Assembly (NCBI RefSeq): GCF_002013375.1
Contig: NZ_MAEW01000007.1
Location: 186,001 to 250,000, forward strand
DNA from: Mycobacterium sp. D16Q13
GTDB lineage: Bacteria; Actinomycetota; Actinomycetes; Mycobacteriales; Mycobacteriaceae
DNA: 64,000 nucleotides
Reading direction: 5' to 3'
Program-made: the position numbers and the translations under genes
Part shown: in pieces, positions 27,820 to 36,424 of the stretch
Layout: the number at the start of each line of letters is the position of its first letter
Numbering within the stretch: the stretch's first letter is position 1
Notes under the pieces: model-generated
Told to the model about the DNA's origin: nothing
Seen by the model: the letters and a program-made list of their open reading frames with translations, nothing else
Databases searched by the model: none

Positions 27820-28770
27820 ATGTCACAAACGCCCATCACCCAGAGCGACTCACCTATCGAGCGCACGGCCGTGCGGCTCCTGCGTTCGTCGGTCGAGCGT
27901 TCCTACAACCCGGAGGTCGACGTCGATTGGGATGCGCCCGACGTTCCGGGGCTGCGCTATGTGCCCGACAAATACATCTCCCTGTACGGCACAAAGATCT
28001 TCGACCGGATGACCGAGGACGAGAAGATTCGGCTCGGGCGCCTGGAGGCATCGGCCCTGGCCAGCTGGGGCATTCTCGCCGAGAGCGCCCTCATGCACCC
28101 CATGCTCAAGCTGGCCTCGGTCAGCGATCCCCGCAGCGCCACAGCGCAATACGCACTGACCGAGGTCGCCGACGAGTGCCGCCATTCGGTGATGTTCGGC
28201 CGCCAGATCAACACGCTGAGCGATCGAAGCTATGACCCGCCCATGATTGCCCGGGCTTTGGTGGGCATCACCGCACTCGCCCCACTGTCCGCGACCATCT
28301 TCTCGATGATGCTCATGGTCGAGGAAATACTGGATCGGTTGCAGCGTCAGACCATGAACGACGAAACCCTGCAGCCCCGCACCCGCGCGATCGCCAAAAT
28401 CCACGTCGTCGAGGAGGCCCGGCACATCAGCTATGCGCGCGTGGCACTGAACCGTGCCGTCGCACGTACCGGCCGTACCCGAATGGCCGTGGAGCGCTTG
28501 ATCGTTGCCGCCGGGGCGGCGGTGGTGCCGCTGGTCATGGTGCAACCGGCCGTGTATCGCGATGCCGGACTTCCACCCTTGCGGGCCGCATGGACGGCAC
28601 TACGCAATCCGCACTACCACGCGAATCTGAGGTTCTTCGGCGAGCGTCTGGTCCGCGTCATGGATGAGGCCAACATGCTCGAAGGCCGACTGGTGGAGTA
28701 CCTCTGGCAGCGATCCCGAATGCTGCCCGAAGGCTTTGTGCCACAGTCGAAACGGACGGCAGACGCCTAG
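27820..28770 (+). CDS. AurF-like diiron oxygenase
   Basis: A 316-residue protein of the p-aminobenzoate N-oxygenase (AurF) family. Iron ligands are recognisable in the helical core: LGRLEASALASWGILAESALMHP, TEVADECRHSVMFGRQ (ExxxH), MLMVEEILDRLQ and KIHVVEEARHISYARV (second ExxxH). AurF oxidises an aryl amine to a nitro group; mycobacterial relatives have unknown substrates. It stands alone under a divergent TetR regulator, which points to a detoxification or inducible modification role. Confidence 0.88.
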   Translation: MSQTPITQSDSPIERTAVRLLRSSVERSYNPEVDVDWDAPDVPGLRYVPDKYISLYGTKIFDRMTEDEKIRLGRLEASALASWGILAESALMHPMLKLASVSDPRSATAQYALTEVADECRHSVMFGRQINTLSDRSYDPPMIARALVGITALAPLSATIFSMMLMVEEILDRLQRQTMNDETLQPRTRAIAKIHVVEEARHISYARVALNRAVARTGRTRMAVERLIVAAGAAVVPLVMVQPAVYRDAGLPPLRAAWTALRNPHYHANLRFFGERLVRVMDEANMLEGRLVEYLWQRSRMLPEGFVPQSKRTADA

Positions 28771-28795
28771 GTCTCCGCGGCGATTACGCGCGATC

Positions 28796-30322
28796 TTACT
28801 TCTTACCCATATTCCGGATGAGCTGCTTGCCCAGCGCGCTGAGGAAGCTCTGAAAGCTCCTGTTGCTGAGCAGACGCCGCCACCAGCTGGGCTTCTCAGG
28901 TACCGGTTTGGCGCCCTTCTTGGCGGGAGCCTGCCCGACGGGGGCATCCTGCTCTGCCTGGGCTGCCTTCTCGGCGAGAACCTCGAAGGCGGATCGCGAA
29001 TCGACCGTCTGGCCGTATTTGGATTGGAGGGGGCTGGACGCGGCGGCGGCCTTGATGGCGTCGTCACCGATGGCGGCCATCAGCGACCGCGGCGCACGCA
29101 TCCGGGTCCACGCCACCGGCGTCGGCGCGCCCCTCTCAGAGAGCACCGTGACGATCGCCTCGCCGATGCCCAGCGAGGTCAGCGCCATGCCCATGTCGTA
29201 CACATCCGTCTTGGGATAGGTCTTGACGGTCTTGGCAAGGGCCTGCTGGTCCTCAGGCGTGAAGGCACGCAGCGCGTGCTGAACGCGCGCACCTAACTGC
29301 GAGAGCACGTTGTTGGGCACGTCGGTGGGCAGCTGGGTGCAGAAGAAAACGCCGACACCCTTGGACCGGATGAGCTTGACGGTCTGCTCCACCTGCTCCA
29401 GGAACGCCTTCGACGCGTCGGCGAACAGCAGGTGCGCCTCATCGAAGATGAACACAAGCTTGGGCTTGTCAACGTCGCCGACCTCGGGCAGCTTCGTGAA
29501 CAGGTTGGACAGAATCCACATCAGGAAAGTGGAGAAGAGAACCGGCCGCGCAGCCTGCGTCCCTAGCTCGATGAGCGTGATGATGCCCTTGTCTCCGGAC
29601 GTACGCATCAGATCGTTCGGATCGATTTCGGGTTCGCCGAAGAACGTGTCGCCGCCGTCGGCCTCCAGATTGATCAGCGCTCGCAGGATCACGCCCGCCG
29701 TCGCCGCTGACACGCCACCGAGGTTCTTCAGGTCCGCCTTGCCCTCATCGCTGGTCAGGTGCGTGATGACCGCGCGCAGATCCTTCAGATCCTGCAGTGG
29801 TAGCTGCTGTTGGTCTGCCCAATGGAAGATCAGCCCCAGCGTGGATTCCTGGGTGGCATTGAGCCCCAGCACCTTTGACAGCAAGATCGGCCCGAAGCTG
29901 CGGATGGTGGCGCGGACCGGCACACCGATTCCGTTGGTGCCCAGGGACACGAACTCGGTCGGGAAGCCCGTCGGCGCCCAGTCGTCGCCGGTGTCCTTGG
30001 CGCGGGCGGCGGTCTTGTCATTGGCCTCGCCGGGTTTGGAGATGCCGGACAGGTCGCCCTTGACGTCGGCCATGACCACAGGCACTCCCGCGGCGCTGAG
30101 CTGCTCAGCGATCACCTGAAGGGTCTTGGTCTTGCCTGTACCGGTCGCGCCGGCGATGAGGCCGTGCCGGTTGAGGGTCGCCAACGGAATGCGGATACGC
30201 GCCGCCGGGTCGACGGTGCCGTCCACCACGACCGACCCCAGTTCAAGTGCCTGACCTGTGGTGGCATATCCGGCGGCGATCTGCTGTGCGGGCGTGGCTC
30301 CCGCGGTGGTCTGCTCGGCCAT
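28796..30322 (-). CDS. HerA-like ATPase, DUF853 (Rv2510c position)
   Basis: The 508-residue protein is a HerA/FtsK-superfamily ATPase. Walker A is [16 protein letters not shown] (about residue 55); Walker B is [17 protein letters not shown] (about residue 300); a sensor-like segment [32 protein letters not shown] follows, all standard for DUF853. The C-terminal 100 residues are Ala/Lys/Pro-rich and basic. Role unknown; HerA relatives act in DNA processing. ATG 30322 was chosen. It is convergent with the AurF gene and divergent from orn. Confidence 0.88.
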   Translation of the reverse strand: MAEQTTAGATPAQQIAAGYATTGQALELGSVVVDGTVDPAARIRIPLATLNRHGLIAGATGTGKTKTLQVIAEQLSAAGVPVVMADVKGDLSGISKPGEANDKTAARAKDTGDDWAPTGFPTEFVSLGTNGIGVPVRATIRSFGPILLSKVLGLNATQESTLGLIFHWADQQQLPLQDLKDLRAVITHLTSDEGKADLKNLGGVSAATAGVILRALINLEADGGDTFFGEPEIDPNDLMRTSGDKGIITLIELGTQAARPVLFSTFLMWILSNLFTKLPEVGDVDKPKLVFIFDEAHLLFADASKAFLEQVEQTVKLIRSKGVGVFFCTQLPTDVPNNVLSQLGARVQHALRAFTPEDQQALAKTVKTYPKTDVYDMGMALTSLGIGEAIVTVLSERGAPTPVAWTRMRAPRSLMAAIGDDAIKAAAASSPLQSKYGQTVDSRSAFEVLAEKAAQAEQDAPVGQAPAKKGAKPVPEKPSWWRRLLSNRSFQSFLSALGKQLIRNMGKK

Positions 30323-30449
30323 GGCCACGACCCTAATGCCCCGAAGCGACTCCGTCATCGCTCAGTGTGGCGTCGGCACGGGATTGCTCGCGAAATTCCG
30401 TGCTGACGTCACACTCGCGGATCACACGTACCGCTACTGTGGTCAGACT

Positions 30450-31076
30450 GTGAGTGCCCCACGCGATGAACTGGTCTGGATCGACTGCGAGATGACCGGG
30501 CTCGACCTCGGTTCAGACAAACTGATCGAGATCGCCGCCCTCGTCACCGACGGCGACCTCAACATCCTCGGCGAAGGCGTTGACCTCGTCATTCACGCCG
30601 ATGACGCGGCGCTGGCCGCGATGCCTCCGGTGGTCAAGGACATGCATGCCAAGTCCGGGCTCACCAATGAGGTCCGCAAGTCGACGATCACTTTGGAAGA
30701 GGCCGAGGCGCAAGTGCTCGACTACATCCGCCAGCACGTGCCCTCAGCCAAGGTAGCTCCCCTGGCCGGGAACTCCATTGCCACTGACCGCGGATTCATC
30801 GCACGGGATATGCCCGCCCTCGACGAGTTCCTGCACTACCGGATGATCGACGTCAGCTCCATCAAGGAACTCTGCCGCCGCTGGTACCCGCGGATCTACT
30901 TCGGCCAGCCCGACAAAGGCCTGGCCCACCGAGCGCTGGCAGATATCAAGGAGTCGATCCGCGAGCTGCGCTACTACCGGCGCGCGGCCTTCGTTCCCGA
31001 CCCCGGGCCGTCTACCAGTGACCTTGTCGCGATCGTGGCGAACCTGGACAACGCTGCGGATACCGATTCGGCCTAA
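30450..31076 (+). CDS. orn: Oligoribonuclease
   Basis: A 208-residue DEDDh exonuclease that degrades two- to five-nucleotide RNAs, including pGpG from c-di-GMP turnover. Motifs: [22 protein letters not shown] (Exo I, Asp/Glu), [18 protein letters not shown] (Exo II), [18 protein letters not shown] (Exo III His and Asp). GTG 30450 gives the family's normal length; the longer frame runs into the divergent promoter. It is followed 46 bp later by tRNA-His, the apparent integration site of the element. Confidence 0.95.
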   Translation: MSAPRDELVWIDCEMTGLDLGSDKLIEIAALVTDGDLNILGEGVDLVIHADDAALAAMPPVVKDMHAKSGLTNEVRKSTITLEEAEAQVLDYIRQHVPSAKVAPLAGNSIATDRGFIARDMPALDEFLHYRMIDVSSIKELCRRWYPRIYFGQPDKGLAHRALADIKESIRELRYYRRAAFVPDPGPSTSDLVAIVANLDNAADTDSA

Positions 31077-31122
31077 GGCGCCATCACCGGTTAAGATCTT
31101 TCACGCCGCTTCACGCGGCAAT

Positions 31123-31198
31123 GGTGGCTGTAGTTCAGTTGGTAGAGCACCAGGTTGTGATCCTGGCTGTCGCGGGTTCGAGTCCCGTCAGCCACCCC
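31123..31198 (+). tRNA. tRNA-His (GTG)
   Basis: A full cloverleaf is visible: acceptor GTGGCTG pairs with CAGCCAC (31189-31195), with the His-specific extra G at 31123 facing C 31196; the anticodon stem CCAGG/CCTGG flanks loop TTGTGAT, anticodon GTG at 31157-31159; the T arm contains GGGTTCGAGTCCC. CCA is not encoded. Everything downstream to the window end looks like mobile DNA, so its 3' end is the likely attachment site. Confidence 0.97.
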
Positions 31199-31205
31199 GA
31201 TGCAG

Positions 31206-31239
31206 AAAGCGTCGTTTACCCAGGTAGGCGGCGCTTTTT
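31206..31239 (+). terminator. Terminator after tRNA-His
   Basis: AAAGCGTCG (31206-31214) pairs with CGGCGCTTT (31229-31237) with one mismatch, followed by a T-run. It is placed directly after the tRNA and fits an intrinsic terminator. Confidence 0.7.
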
Positions 31240-31255
31240 GCGTTTGCCAGAGGGG

Positions 31256-31395
31256 CTGACAAACTGGTTCATCCATAATTTCATCCATAATGCTCCGGAT
31301 AATCCGGAAACAGATGTTCGAGTCAACGCCTTTCTCAGAGCCGATTCTCACGTCAACTCGAACCCCAGACCCCTCGGTTCTGTGAGAATCGGCTC
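31256..31395. repeat. Repeat-rich junction beside tRNA-His (candidate attL arm)
   Basis: In order: CTGACAAACTGG (31256-31267), similar to the 14-bp motif at 45.4-45.7 kb; a perfect 12-bp tandem TTCATCCATAAT (31268-31279, 31280-31291); TCCGGA-TAA-TCCGGA (31294-31308); GTTCGAGT/ACTCGAAC (31316-31323, 31356-31363), echoing the tRNA T-loop; and a perfect 14-bp inverted repeat (31338-31351, 31382-31395). Such a mix beside a tRNA suits recombinase arm and excisionase sites. No gene fits here. Confidence 0.45.
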
Positions 31396-31452
31396 GCCGT
31401 AGAAGCGAAAATCCCGGCGTCCATCCCCACCCGAGCGACTGACCCGCGACAC

Positions 31453-32073
31453 CTAGTAGCCGTAGTTATCGACCGCACGCCAGTGTCTGAACATTTCGAT
31501 AGCCATCGCCAACGCGGCCTGTGGCGTAGGGGCAGCGAGGTGGGTATCGACACCCTCCAACGCGAACCACATCTCGGGCCGTCCCTCCCTGGTAGCGCTG
31601 CGATGCGTGCGCACGACGTGTGCCTCATCTGCGGTCGGCGTGCCGACGATGACCGGAATTCCTCGCCCCTTGGCGTAACCAATCTCAAACAGGGTGCCGT
31701 GAGCTGTCGGGTCATCGAGCCACGCAAAAACGCCAGTCGAGGAATCGATAGCTTTCAGACAGAGCCGAACGGTATCCCGACGCGAGTCCCCGCCATTGGA
31801 GCCGCAGTCGTGCCCACGCCCGTGGGTGCCAGGACCGTGCGTACATCCGTGATCGTCGCTCAGGAAGAACGGCCCCGTGTAATGAACGTCCCTCCCCAGA
31901 AGGTGCTCTGCCACCGACCACGCAGTTTTGTCATAACAGACACTTTCCGAAGGTGGGCCAGGCATAACCTCTTGCCGCCAATCCACCTTGGCAATCTTCC
32001 CCGCCAAATACAGTCGAAGCTCGTCAGTCCGAGTGTCTACGTCTCCAGCGAGTTGAGTGTGTGTAGTAGTCAT
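31453..32073 (-). CDS. Nucleoside 2-deoxyribosyltransferase-like protein
   Basis: The 206-residue protein opens with LRLYLAGKIAKVDWRQEV, like the first strand of the nucleoside 2-deoxyribosyltransferase/Rossmann-like fold, and later has STGVFAWLDDPTAHGTLFEIGYAKGRGIPVIVGTP, the family pattern in which the Glu of the FEIGYA helix is catalytic. An insert carries Cys/His-rich DDHGCTHGPGTHGRGHDCG, a possible metal site. It may cleave nucleosides or nucleotides, but the reaction is inferred from fold-level similarity. ATG 32073 has GAGG upstream. It is the first element gene after the junction. Confidence 0.6.
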   Translation of the reverse strand: MTTTHTQLAGDVDTRTDELRLYLAGKIAKVDWRQEVMPGPPSESVCYDKTAWSVAEHLLGRDVHYTGPFFLSDDHGCTHGPGTHGRGHDCGSNGGDSRRDTVRLCLKAIDSSTGVFAWLDDPTAHGTLFEIGYAKGRGIPVIVGTPTADEAHVVRTHRSATREGRPEMWFALEGVDTHLAAPTPQAALAMAIEMFRHWRAVDNYGY

Positions 32074-32159
32074 GGTCTCGATCCTCACAGCACCCACCGA
32101 CATCACTGGCCTACAACCGACGACACGCTGACAGGTGCCGCCTGAGTTCCTGGTTCGCG

Positions 32160-32474
32160 CTAAATAACCCGCGTCGGGCCGTGCCACTCACCCTTCACCT
32201 GCCGCTCGGGAGCGTCCCACCCGTACCGTCCAGCGTTCTCGCGATCCTGATCACCGAGCGCTCCCGCACCGCCCGCACCGACATCCCCCACGCGCGCCAG
32301 CTCCATCAGCACCCTCCGCGTCTCCCCCAGCGCGTTCTCCAGGATCCCCGCGTGCCCTGGCCGCATCCCCTCCGCGCTCACGATGGGCAACACACCCGCC
32401 GCCTCCCGCGCCGAGGCCGCGACTCCACGGTGCATCTGAATTACGGGGTCTCCCGTAGTAGCTACAGTTCCCAT
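32160..32474 (-). CDS. Small helical protein, paralogue of its neighbour
   Basis: The 104-residue protein starts at ATG 32474, which shares a base with the preceding stop (TGATG); GTG 32477 is an alternative. Its segment MRPGHAGILENALGETRRVLMELARVG aligns with GLHSDHADILQQALDEARELLERAQQG of the gene just upstream. Both are short helical proteins without a recognised family. It is the last gene of the leftward operon. Confidence 0.5.
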   Translation of the reverse strand: MGTVATTGDPVIQMHRGVAASAREAAGVLPIVSAEGMRPGHAGILENALGETRRVLMELARVGDVGAGGAGALGDQDRENAGRYGWDAPERQVKGEWHGPTRVI

Positions 32475-32659
32475 CACTTCTGTCCTTTCTTGGTCTCGAA
32501 CTCACCCGCGCGGACTACGCGGGTTTCCGATGAGGGCAGTCCCCACGGTCCCTGTTGTGCTCGTTCCAGCAGCTCTCGGGCCTCATCGAGTGCCTGTTGC
32601 AGGATGTCCGCATGGTCGGAGTGCAACCCCTCCGTGCGCAGTTCTGGAATGCTTGTCAT
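32474..32659 (-). CDS. Small helical protein (61 aa)
   Basis: A 61-residue, charged helical protein (MTSIPELRTEGLHSDHADILQQALDEARELL). It lies 11 bases after the 666-residue gene and is translationally coupled to its paralogue downstream. AGGAGATAG precedes the start. The two may form a helical pair with the large helical/Pro-rich protein, by analogy with secretion partners, but no motif proves this. Confidence 0.5.
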   Translation of the reverse strand: MTSIPELRTEGLHSDHADILQQALDEARELLERAQQGPWGLPSSETRVVRAGEFETKKGQK

Positions 32660-32670
32660 CTTCTATCTCC

Positions 32671-34671
32671 TTATGCCGCTCGGCTTTTCGTATCCGCGAT
32701 GGACATGTACCGCTCGGAGCTATACACGGCCTCACCCCAGTTCCCCCGTGACATCGCCTCTGCCGCGTCGGCCAGGTAGTACCGAGCCAGGGTGTCAAGG
32801 TATCCCGCAGGTCGCACCCCGACCCACCGCGCGGCTCGAATCCGAGCCGACTCGACATCGAGTTCTCCAACACCCGCACTCCCAATCGCAGCACGGGCGA
32901 ACGTGGACACAGCCTCATCCGCTCCCACATCATCTCGACCACGAGAGACCTTGCAGGCCAACAGCTCCCCAGCATCCGCCAACACTTGGAACTGCTCGGC
33001 GCTCTGGAACTGCTCGTCGGTGGGCACGGTGCTCAGAGTGCTTTCGATTTCCCAGCCAGGGGGAACGAGGCTGGTGAGCTTGTCCGCGACCATGAGGCTG
33101 CCCTCAAGGTCGGAATGAGTTGAGATTCCTGTCATCTCGTCCAACGGGGTCACCTCGGCGGGCAGGAGGATGCCCGCTGGGTGGATAGACAGGGCGTCTG
33201 CCGTGGCATAGACGATGCGACTCTCGAACCCCCGCCGAATGCTGGCCACAGCGAGTGGCTGAGCCCACCCCGCCTGCTCGAATTGGTGACAGAGTGAAGC
33301 CAGCGCACGGTGCAGGCGAGCCTCGGGTTCGGGCAGGTAAGCGATGAATAGTGCCGTCACAGAGGTGTTCTCATCCTTGGGGAGTTCCACACCAGGGGCC
33401 AGCCCATAAGTCCTTTGCAGCCAAGCGGCGTCCACCACGGGACCGCGTGGAGCTGGTGCTGATGCAGGAGTCTGGGGAGCACTGGGGGTCTGGACTCCTG
33501 GTGGCGGGGAGGCTGGCGTTCCCTGCGGTGCGGGTGTTACTGACTGAGTTACGGGTGGCGGGGTCGGTACTCCGCCGATTGGCGCGAGCCCCGAGGGAAT
33601 TGGAGAGGTGCCGCTGGTCCCTGGAGTGAATCCCGTGCTCGCGGGCGCGAGAGGTGTGGCGGGTGCCATGCTCGTGGCGGGGAGCTGATGTCCTACCGAG
33701 CTGGTGACCGCCGTGGCGATGTCCGATGCCACGGCGGGCAGATCAGGCAATGGAATGGACGGGGTGTTGGGCAGTCCAGGAGTGTGGTGCTCGGGGGCCT
33801 GGCGCTGCTCGGCGCCACGTGGTCCCTGTCCTGCGGGGGTGTTCAGCGGACTCGACGCCGAGCCGTGCGGGGAACTGGCGCTCGGAGATATCGGAGTGCT
33901 CGCTGGACCGCTCCCCGAGATGAGTCCCGCGAGGGTTGGATTCACAGGGGCTGCGGGAGCACTGGTACTCCCTGGTGCGCTTGGCGTGCTTGGTAACTCG
34001 ACAGTCGAGGTGCTCATCGCACGGGGCATTTCCGGCAGGCGTTGCGCCTCGACGACGGGGTGTTGGCCTGTGTTATAGGCCGTCACGACCGCGTGAGGAT
34101 CAGGCTGCTGAGCGCTCGGCGTCATGGGAACACTCGTGTAGCTCGGAGTGGTGGAAGCTCCTGGCGCGCCTGCAAGGCTGTGGCCAATGTCGTCAAGGTC
34201 GGTGGTCAGCTTGCTTGCGACACCAGCGATGTCATCCCTGTACTTCGCGGTGAGGTCTGTTGATGACGGTGTAACAGCGGTGCCAGCCGTCTCGCTGGTG
34301 ATGGCGTCTTTGATTTCGCTCGTACCCGTACTGACAAGATTCGCGATGTGCTTCTTGGCCGCACGAATCTTCCCGGCGGCGTCCAACATCCATCCAGAGA
34401 TTGCGGTGAAGTCGGCACTCTCCTGGCGGAGCTGGCCCGCGATGCTCGAATATCCTTCTGACACACTGTTAGCTGTCCTGCCCTGCATGCCTTCATCGGT
34501 CTGACGCTTAGCATCGTCAGCAGATTCGGCCTGTGTTCGGGCAGCGGTCGATGCGTCATCCGCCACGACCTCAGCGACGTGGTACGCGCTCTCCGACTCA
34601 GATGGCCAGTGCGTTCCAATCAGGGCATACGGGTCATCGAGAGGCATCTCGACATCGGGTTTTGGTGCCAT
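32671..34671 (-). CDS. Large protein: helical ESX-substrate-like N-terminus, Pro-rich linker, C-terminal globular domain
   Basis: A 666-residue protein in three parts. Residues 1-190 are helical and Ala/Asp-rich, with a hairpin-like stretch (ASTAARTQAESADDAKRQTDEGMQGRTANSVSEGYSSIAGQLRQ... broken here) resembling ESX/LXG substrate N-termini. Residues 190-430 are rich in Pro, Ser and Thr. Residues 430-666 are globular, ending YLDTLARYYLADAAEAMSRGNWGEAVYSSERYMS, which resembles the C-terminal region of Rv3899c-type proteins near ESX loci. No signal peptide. It follows a lipoprotein gene by three bases. Secretion by a host type VII system is inference. Confidence 0.55.
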   Translation of the reverse strand: MAPKPDVEMPLDDPYALIGTHWPSESESAYHVAEVVADDASTAARTQAESADDAKRQTDEGMQGRTANSVSEGYSSIAGQLRQESADFTAISGWMLDAAGKIRAAKKHIANLVSTGTSEIKDAITSETAGTAVTPSSTDLTAKYRDDIAGVASKLTTDLDDIGHSLAGAPGASTTPSYTSVPMTPSAQQPDPHAVVTAYNTGQHPVVEAQRLPEMPRAMSTSTVELPSTPSAPGSTSAPAAPVNPTLAGLISGSGPASTPISPSASSPHGSASSPLNTPAGQGPRGAEQRQAPEHHTPGLPNTPSIPLPDLPAVASDIATAVTSSVGHQLPATSMAPATPLAPASTGFTPGTSGTSPIPSGLAPIGGVPTPPPVTQSVTPAPQGTPASPPPGVQTPSAPQTPASAPAPRGPVVDAAWLQRTYGLAPGVELPKDENTSVTALFIAYLPEPEARLHRALASLCHQFEQAGWAQPLAVASIRRGFESRIVYATADALSIHPAGILLPAEVTPLDEMTGISTHSDLEGSLMVADKLTSLVPPGWEIESTLSTVPTDEQFQSAEQFQVLADAGELLACKVSRGRDDVGADEAVSTFARAAIGSAGVGELDVESARIRAARWVGVRPAGYLDTLARYYLADAAEAMSRGNWGEAVYSSERYMSIADTKSRAA

Positions 34672-34674
34672 CAG

Positions 34675-35184
34675 TCAGGAACATCCTTCGGGGTACGTCT
34701 TGTCGATAGAATCTGTAATGTCATGTCCTGCAATCAACTCGGATTTGACATGCTCGACGTATCTCGTGAACCCGTCCAACATGGACTTATCGTCAGGACT
34801 ATTCGCGTCGATAATGTCCGCGCGAGTCGCAGCCAGTTCCTGTGTCACCCACCCCAACTTGCTCCGCACCCATTCCCCAGACCCTGGACTACGGACACCC
34901 GTGAGCTGCCGAGCAACGCTCGCATCGTCGGGAAGCACCAATCCTGGTGACGCTGTTGCATTTCCAATAACAACGCGTGAGCAGTCTGGCATCGGATGAC
35001 TCGCCCACACCTGCTCCACGTCCACCAGGCCCTGAGCCGACGCCGAACTGATCGTCCCCGCCGCGCTCGCCCCCGTGGGGGTGGTGGGGTGAGTCGAGCA
35101 CCCCACCACCCCGAGTCCCACGCCGAGCGCGGCGACCAGGGACACGAGATACCTTGTGTCCGGCCGGGATTGATAGATAGTCAT
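34675..35184 (-). CDS. Lipoprotein (169 aa)
   Basis: Starts at ATG 35184 (GTG 35190 also possible), with a signal peptide ending in the lipobox LGVVGC (about residue 29). The mature part has two cysteines (MPDCSRVVIGNATASPG and the C-terminal EGCS) and a helical region (VRSKLGWVTQELAATRADIID). No family recognised. It sits in the operon between small secreted proteins and the large helical protein, so a surface role in transfer or secretion is plausible. Confidence 0.65.
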   Translation of the reverse strand: MTIYQSRPDTRYLVSLVAALGVGLGVVGCSTHPTTPTGASAAGTISSASAQGLVDVEQVWASHPMPDCSRVVIGNATASPGLVLPDDASVARQLTGVRSPGSGEWVRSKLGWVTQELAATRADIIDANSPDDKSMLDGFTRYVEHVKSELIAGHDITDSIDKTYPEGCS

Positions 35185-35193
35185 GGTCACACG

Positions 35194-35397
35194 CTATCCC
35201 CTCGTGCGGGTCTCTGGGGTAGACCAGTCCCCTGGACCATCGACCAGTTCCCCTGTCGGAGGAACTCCGACGATTAAATCGCACGAGTGGGTGTCCAGCT
35301 CGGGTGACCAGGTGCACCAGGGTTGCGGGTCGGCACCAGCGGGCGGAGCGCTCAGGATGCCGAGAGCCATGACACCCGCTGCGACAAGTCTTTTCAT
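35194..35397 (-). CDS. Small secreted protein (67 aa)
   Basis: From ATG 35397 (overlapping the upstream stop, ATGA) this encodes a signal peptide MKRLVAAGVMALGILSAPPAGA and a mature part of about 45 residues with two cysteines (PWCTWSPELDTHSCDLIVG), probably disulphide-bonded. The same layout as its upstream neighbour suggests a pair of small exported proteins. Function unknown. Confidence 0.65.
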   Translation of the reverse strand: MKRLVAAGVMALGILSAPPAGADPQPWCTWSPELDTHSCDLIVGVPPTGELVDGPGDWSTPETRTRG

Positions 35398-35651
35398 CGT
35401 CCCGCCCCCGTCCACACGGGGGAAGCCGATGGGACATGGATGTAGGACGGGGGTTGCCCCATGTCCTTGCCGTGCGTGGCGCGGCACAGGTCGAAATCCC
35501 AAGCGTCGGCGCAGGACTTTGGGTTCGGGTGGTCCTGGTAGCCCCCAGGAGTCGGGGTTGGTGTCGGGTCAGCGCCCGCGAGCGGGGCGGTGAGAAGACC
35601 GACCGCCGCTGCGCTCGCTGCCACGGCTGCGAGGATCAGGTTTTTCTTCAT
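35394..35651 (-). CDS. Small secreted protein (85 aa)
   Basis: An 85-residue protein with a Sec signal peptide (MKKNLILAAVAASAAAVGLL, cut near AGA) and a mature region with two cysteines (NPKSCADAWDFDLCRATHG). Similar small actinobacterial exported proteins occur on mobile elements, without known function. It overlaps the next gene by four bases and lies 50 bases after the preceding one. Confidence 0.65.
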   Translation of the reverse strand: MKKNLILAAVAASAAAVGLLTAPLAGADPTPTPTPGGYQDHPNPKSCADAWDFDLCRATHGKDMGQPPSYIHVPSASPVWTGAGR

Positions 35652-35701
35652 TTCTCTTCATTTCTCTGATGGTCGGTCAGATGTTTTGTCTGGGTTGAGG
35701 C

Positions 35702-36424
35702 CTACTTGCCGCCGAGCCTGTCCATGAGAGAGCCACTCGGGGCGGGCTGCACGGGAACGCTCGTCGGCTCGGGATACGGAACCACCTCGGGGACAGGCGT
35801 GCTCGTGATGGCGGGGTAGCTCATCACCGAATTCTCCGGAAGCTGGTCGTAGTCCTGCACTCCGAGCCGAGCCATTTCGGTCAGTTCGGTGGTGGTCGGG
35901 TAACGGCGGGGCAAGGCACCCGCACGCTCGCGGGCTTCCTCGCGCTCTTCCCAGCGGTCGAGCACAGCTTCCTCGGCGGAGTTGCGGGGAGTCGGGTACT
36001 GACCGTCGTCGCCGCCGTCGTCATCATCGTCGTCGTCGCGCGCCGTGCGTGCGGAACTCCCGCCGTCGAGCGTCGTGCCCCACCACAGCAATCCACCGAT
36101 AGCGGCGATGGTTCCGACGAGCCAAACCCACCAGGGTATTCCACTGCCGCCGCCCGTGCTCTTCGACGGTGCGGGCTTTGTGGTCGTGGTCGGTGTCACC
36201 GTGACGGTGTGAGTAGCGGTCGCAGGTGGTGTGTAGCTCGGCAGGTTCTTCTCCCACTGCCTGGCATCGTCATATCCAGGATCCCCGGGGTACAAAGTCG
36301 TGGGCGCAGCAGCGGCCACGGGCATCGCGCCCGTCGTGCCGTCCTCGGTGGCGAGCATCGTCAGCGGGACAGCGGCCAGGACGGCGCTCAGTCCAACCAC
36401 CGCGCCAATTCGCTTGAGAGTCAT
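35702..36424 (-). CDS. Membrane-anchored exported protein with acidic tail
   Basis: A 240-residue protein: signal-like segment (residues 5-25), an exported Thr-rich stretch (THTVTVTPTTTTKP), one membrane helix (GIPWWVWLVGTIAAIGGLLWW, residues 95-116), then a run of Asp residues (130-140) and a charged, Pro-rich cytosolic tail. AGGAGG lies nine bases before ATG 36424, the best ribosome binding site in the operon. Topology would fit a component linking the translocase to the cell envelope; that is inference. Confidence 0.6.
   Translation of the reverse strand: MTLKRIGAVVGLSAVLAAVPLTMLATEDGTTGAMPVAAAAPTTLYPGDPGYDDARQWEKNLPSYTPPATATHTVTVTPTTTTKPAPSKSTGGGSGIPWWVWLVGTIAAIGGLLWWGTTLDGGSSARTARDDDDDDDGGDDGQYPTPRNSAEEAVLDRWEEREEARERAGALPRRYPTTTELTEMARLGVQDYDQLPENSVMSYPAITSTPVPEVVPYPEPTSVPVQPAPSGSLMDRLGGK

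Noticed and set aside
31091..31351. Minus-strand frame across the tRNA-His gene (86 codons)
   Set aside because: Its centre (GVADGTRTRDSQDHNLVLYQLNYSH) is simply the reverse complement of the tRNA translated, a familiar false gene.
34206..34619. 137-codon frame inside the 666-residue gene
   Set aside because: Arg/Ser/Pro-rich shadow of the helical region on the same strand in another frame, without start signal.
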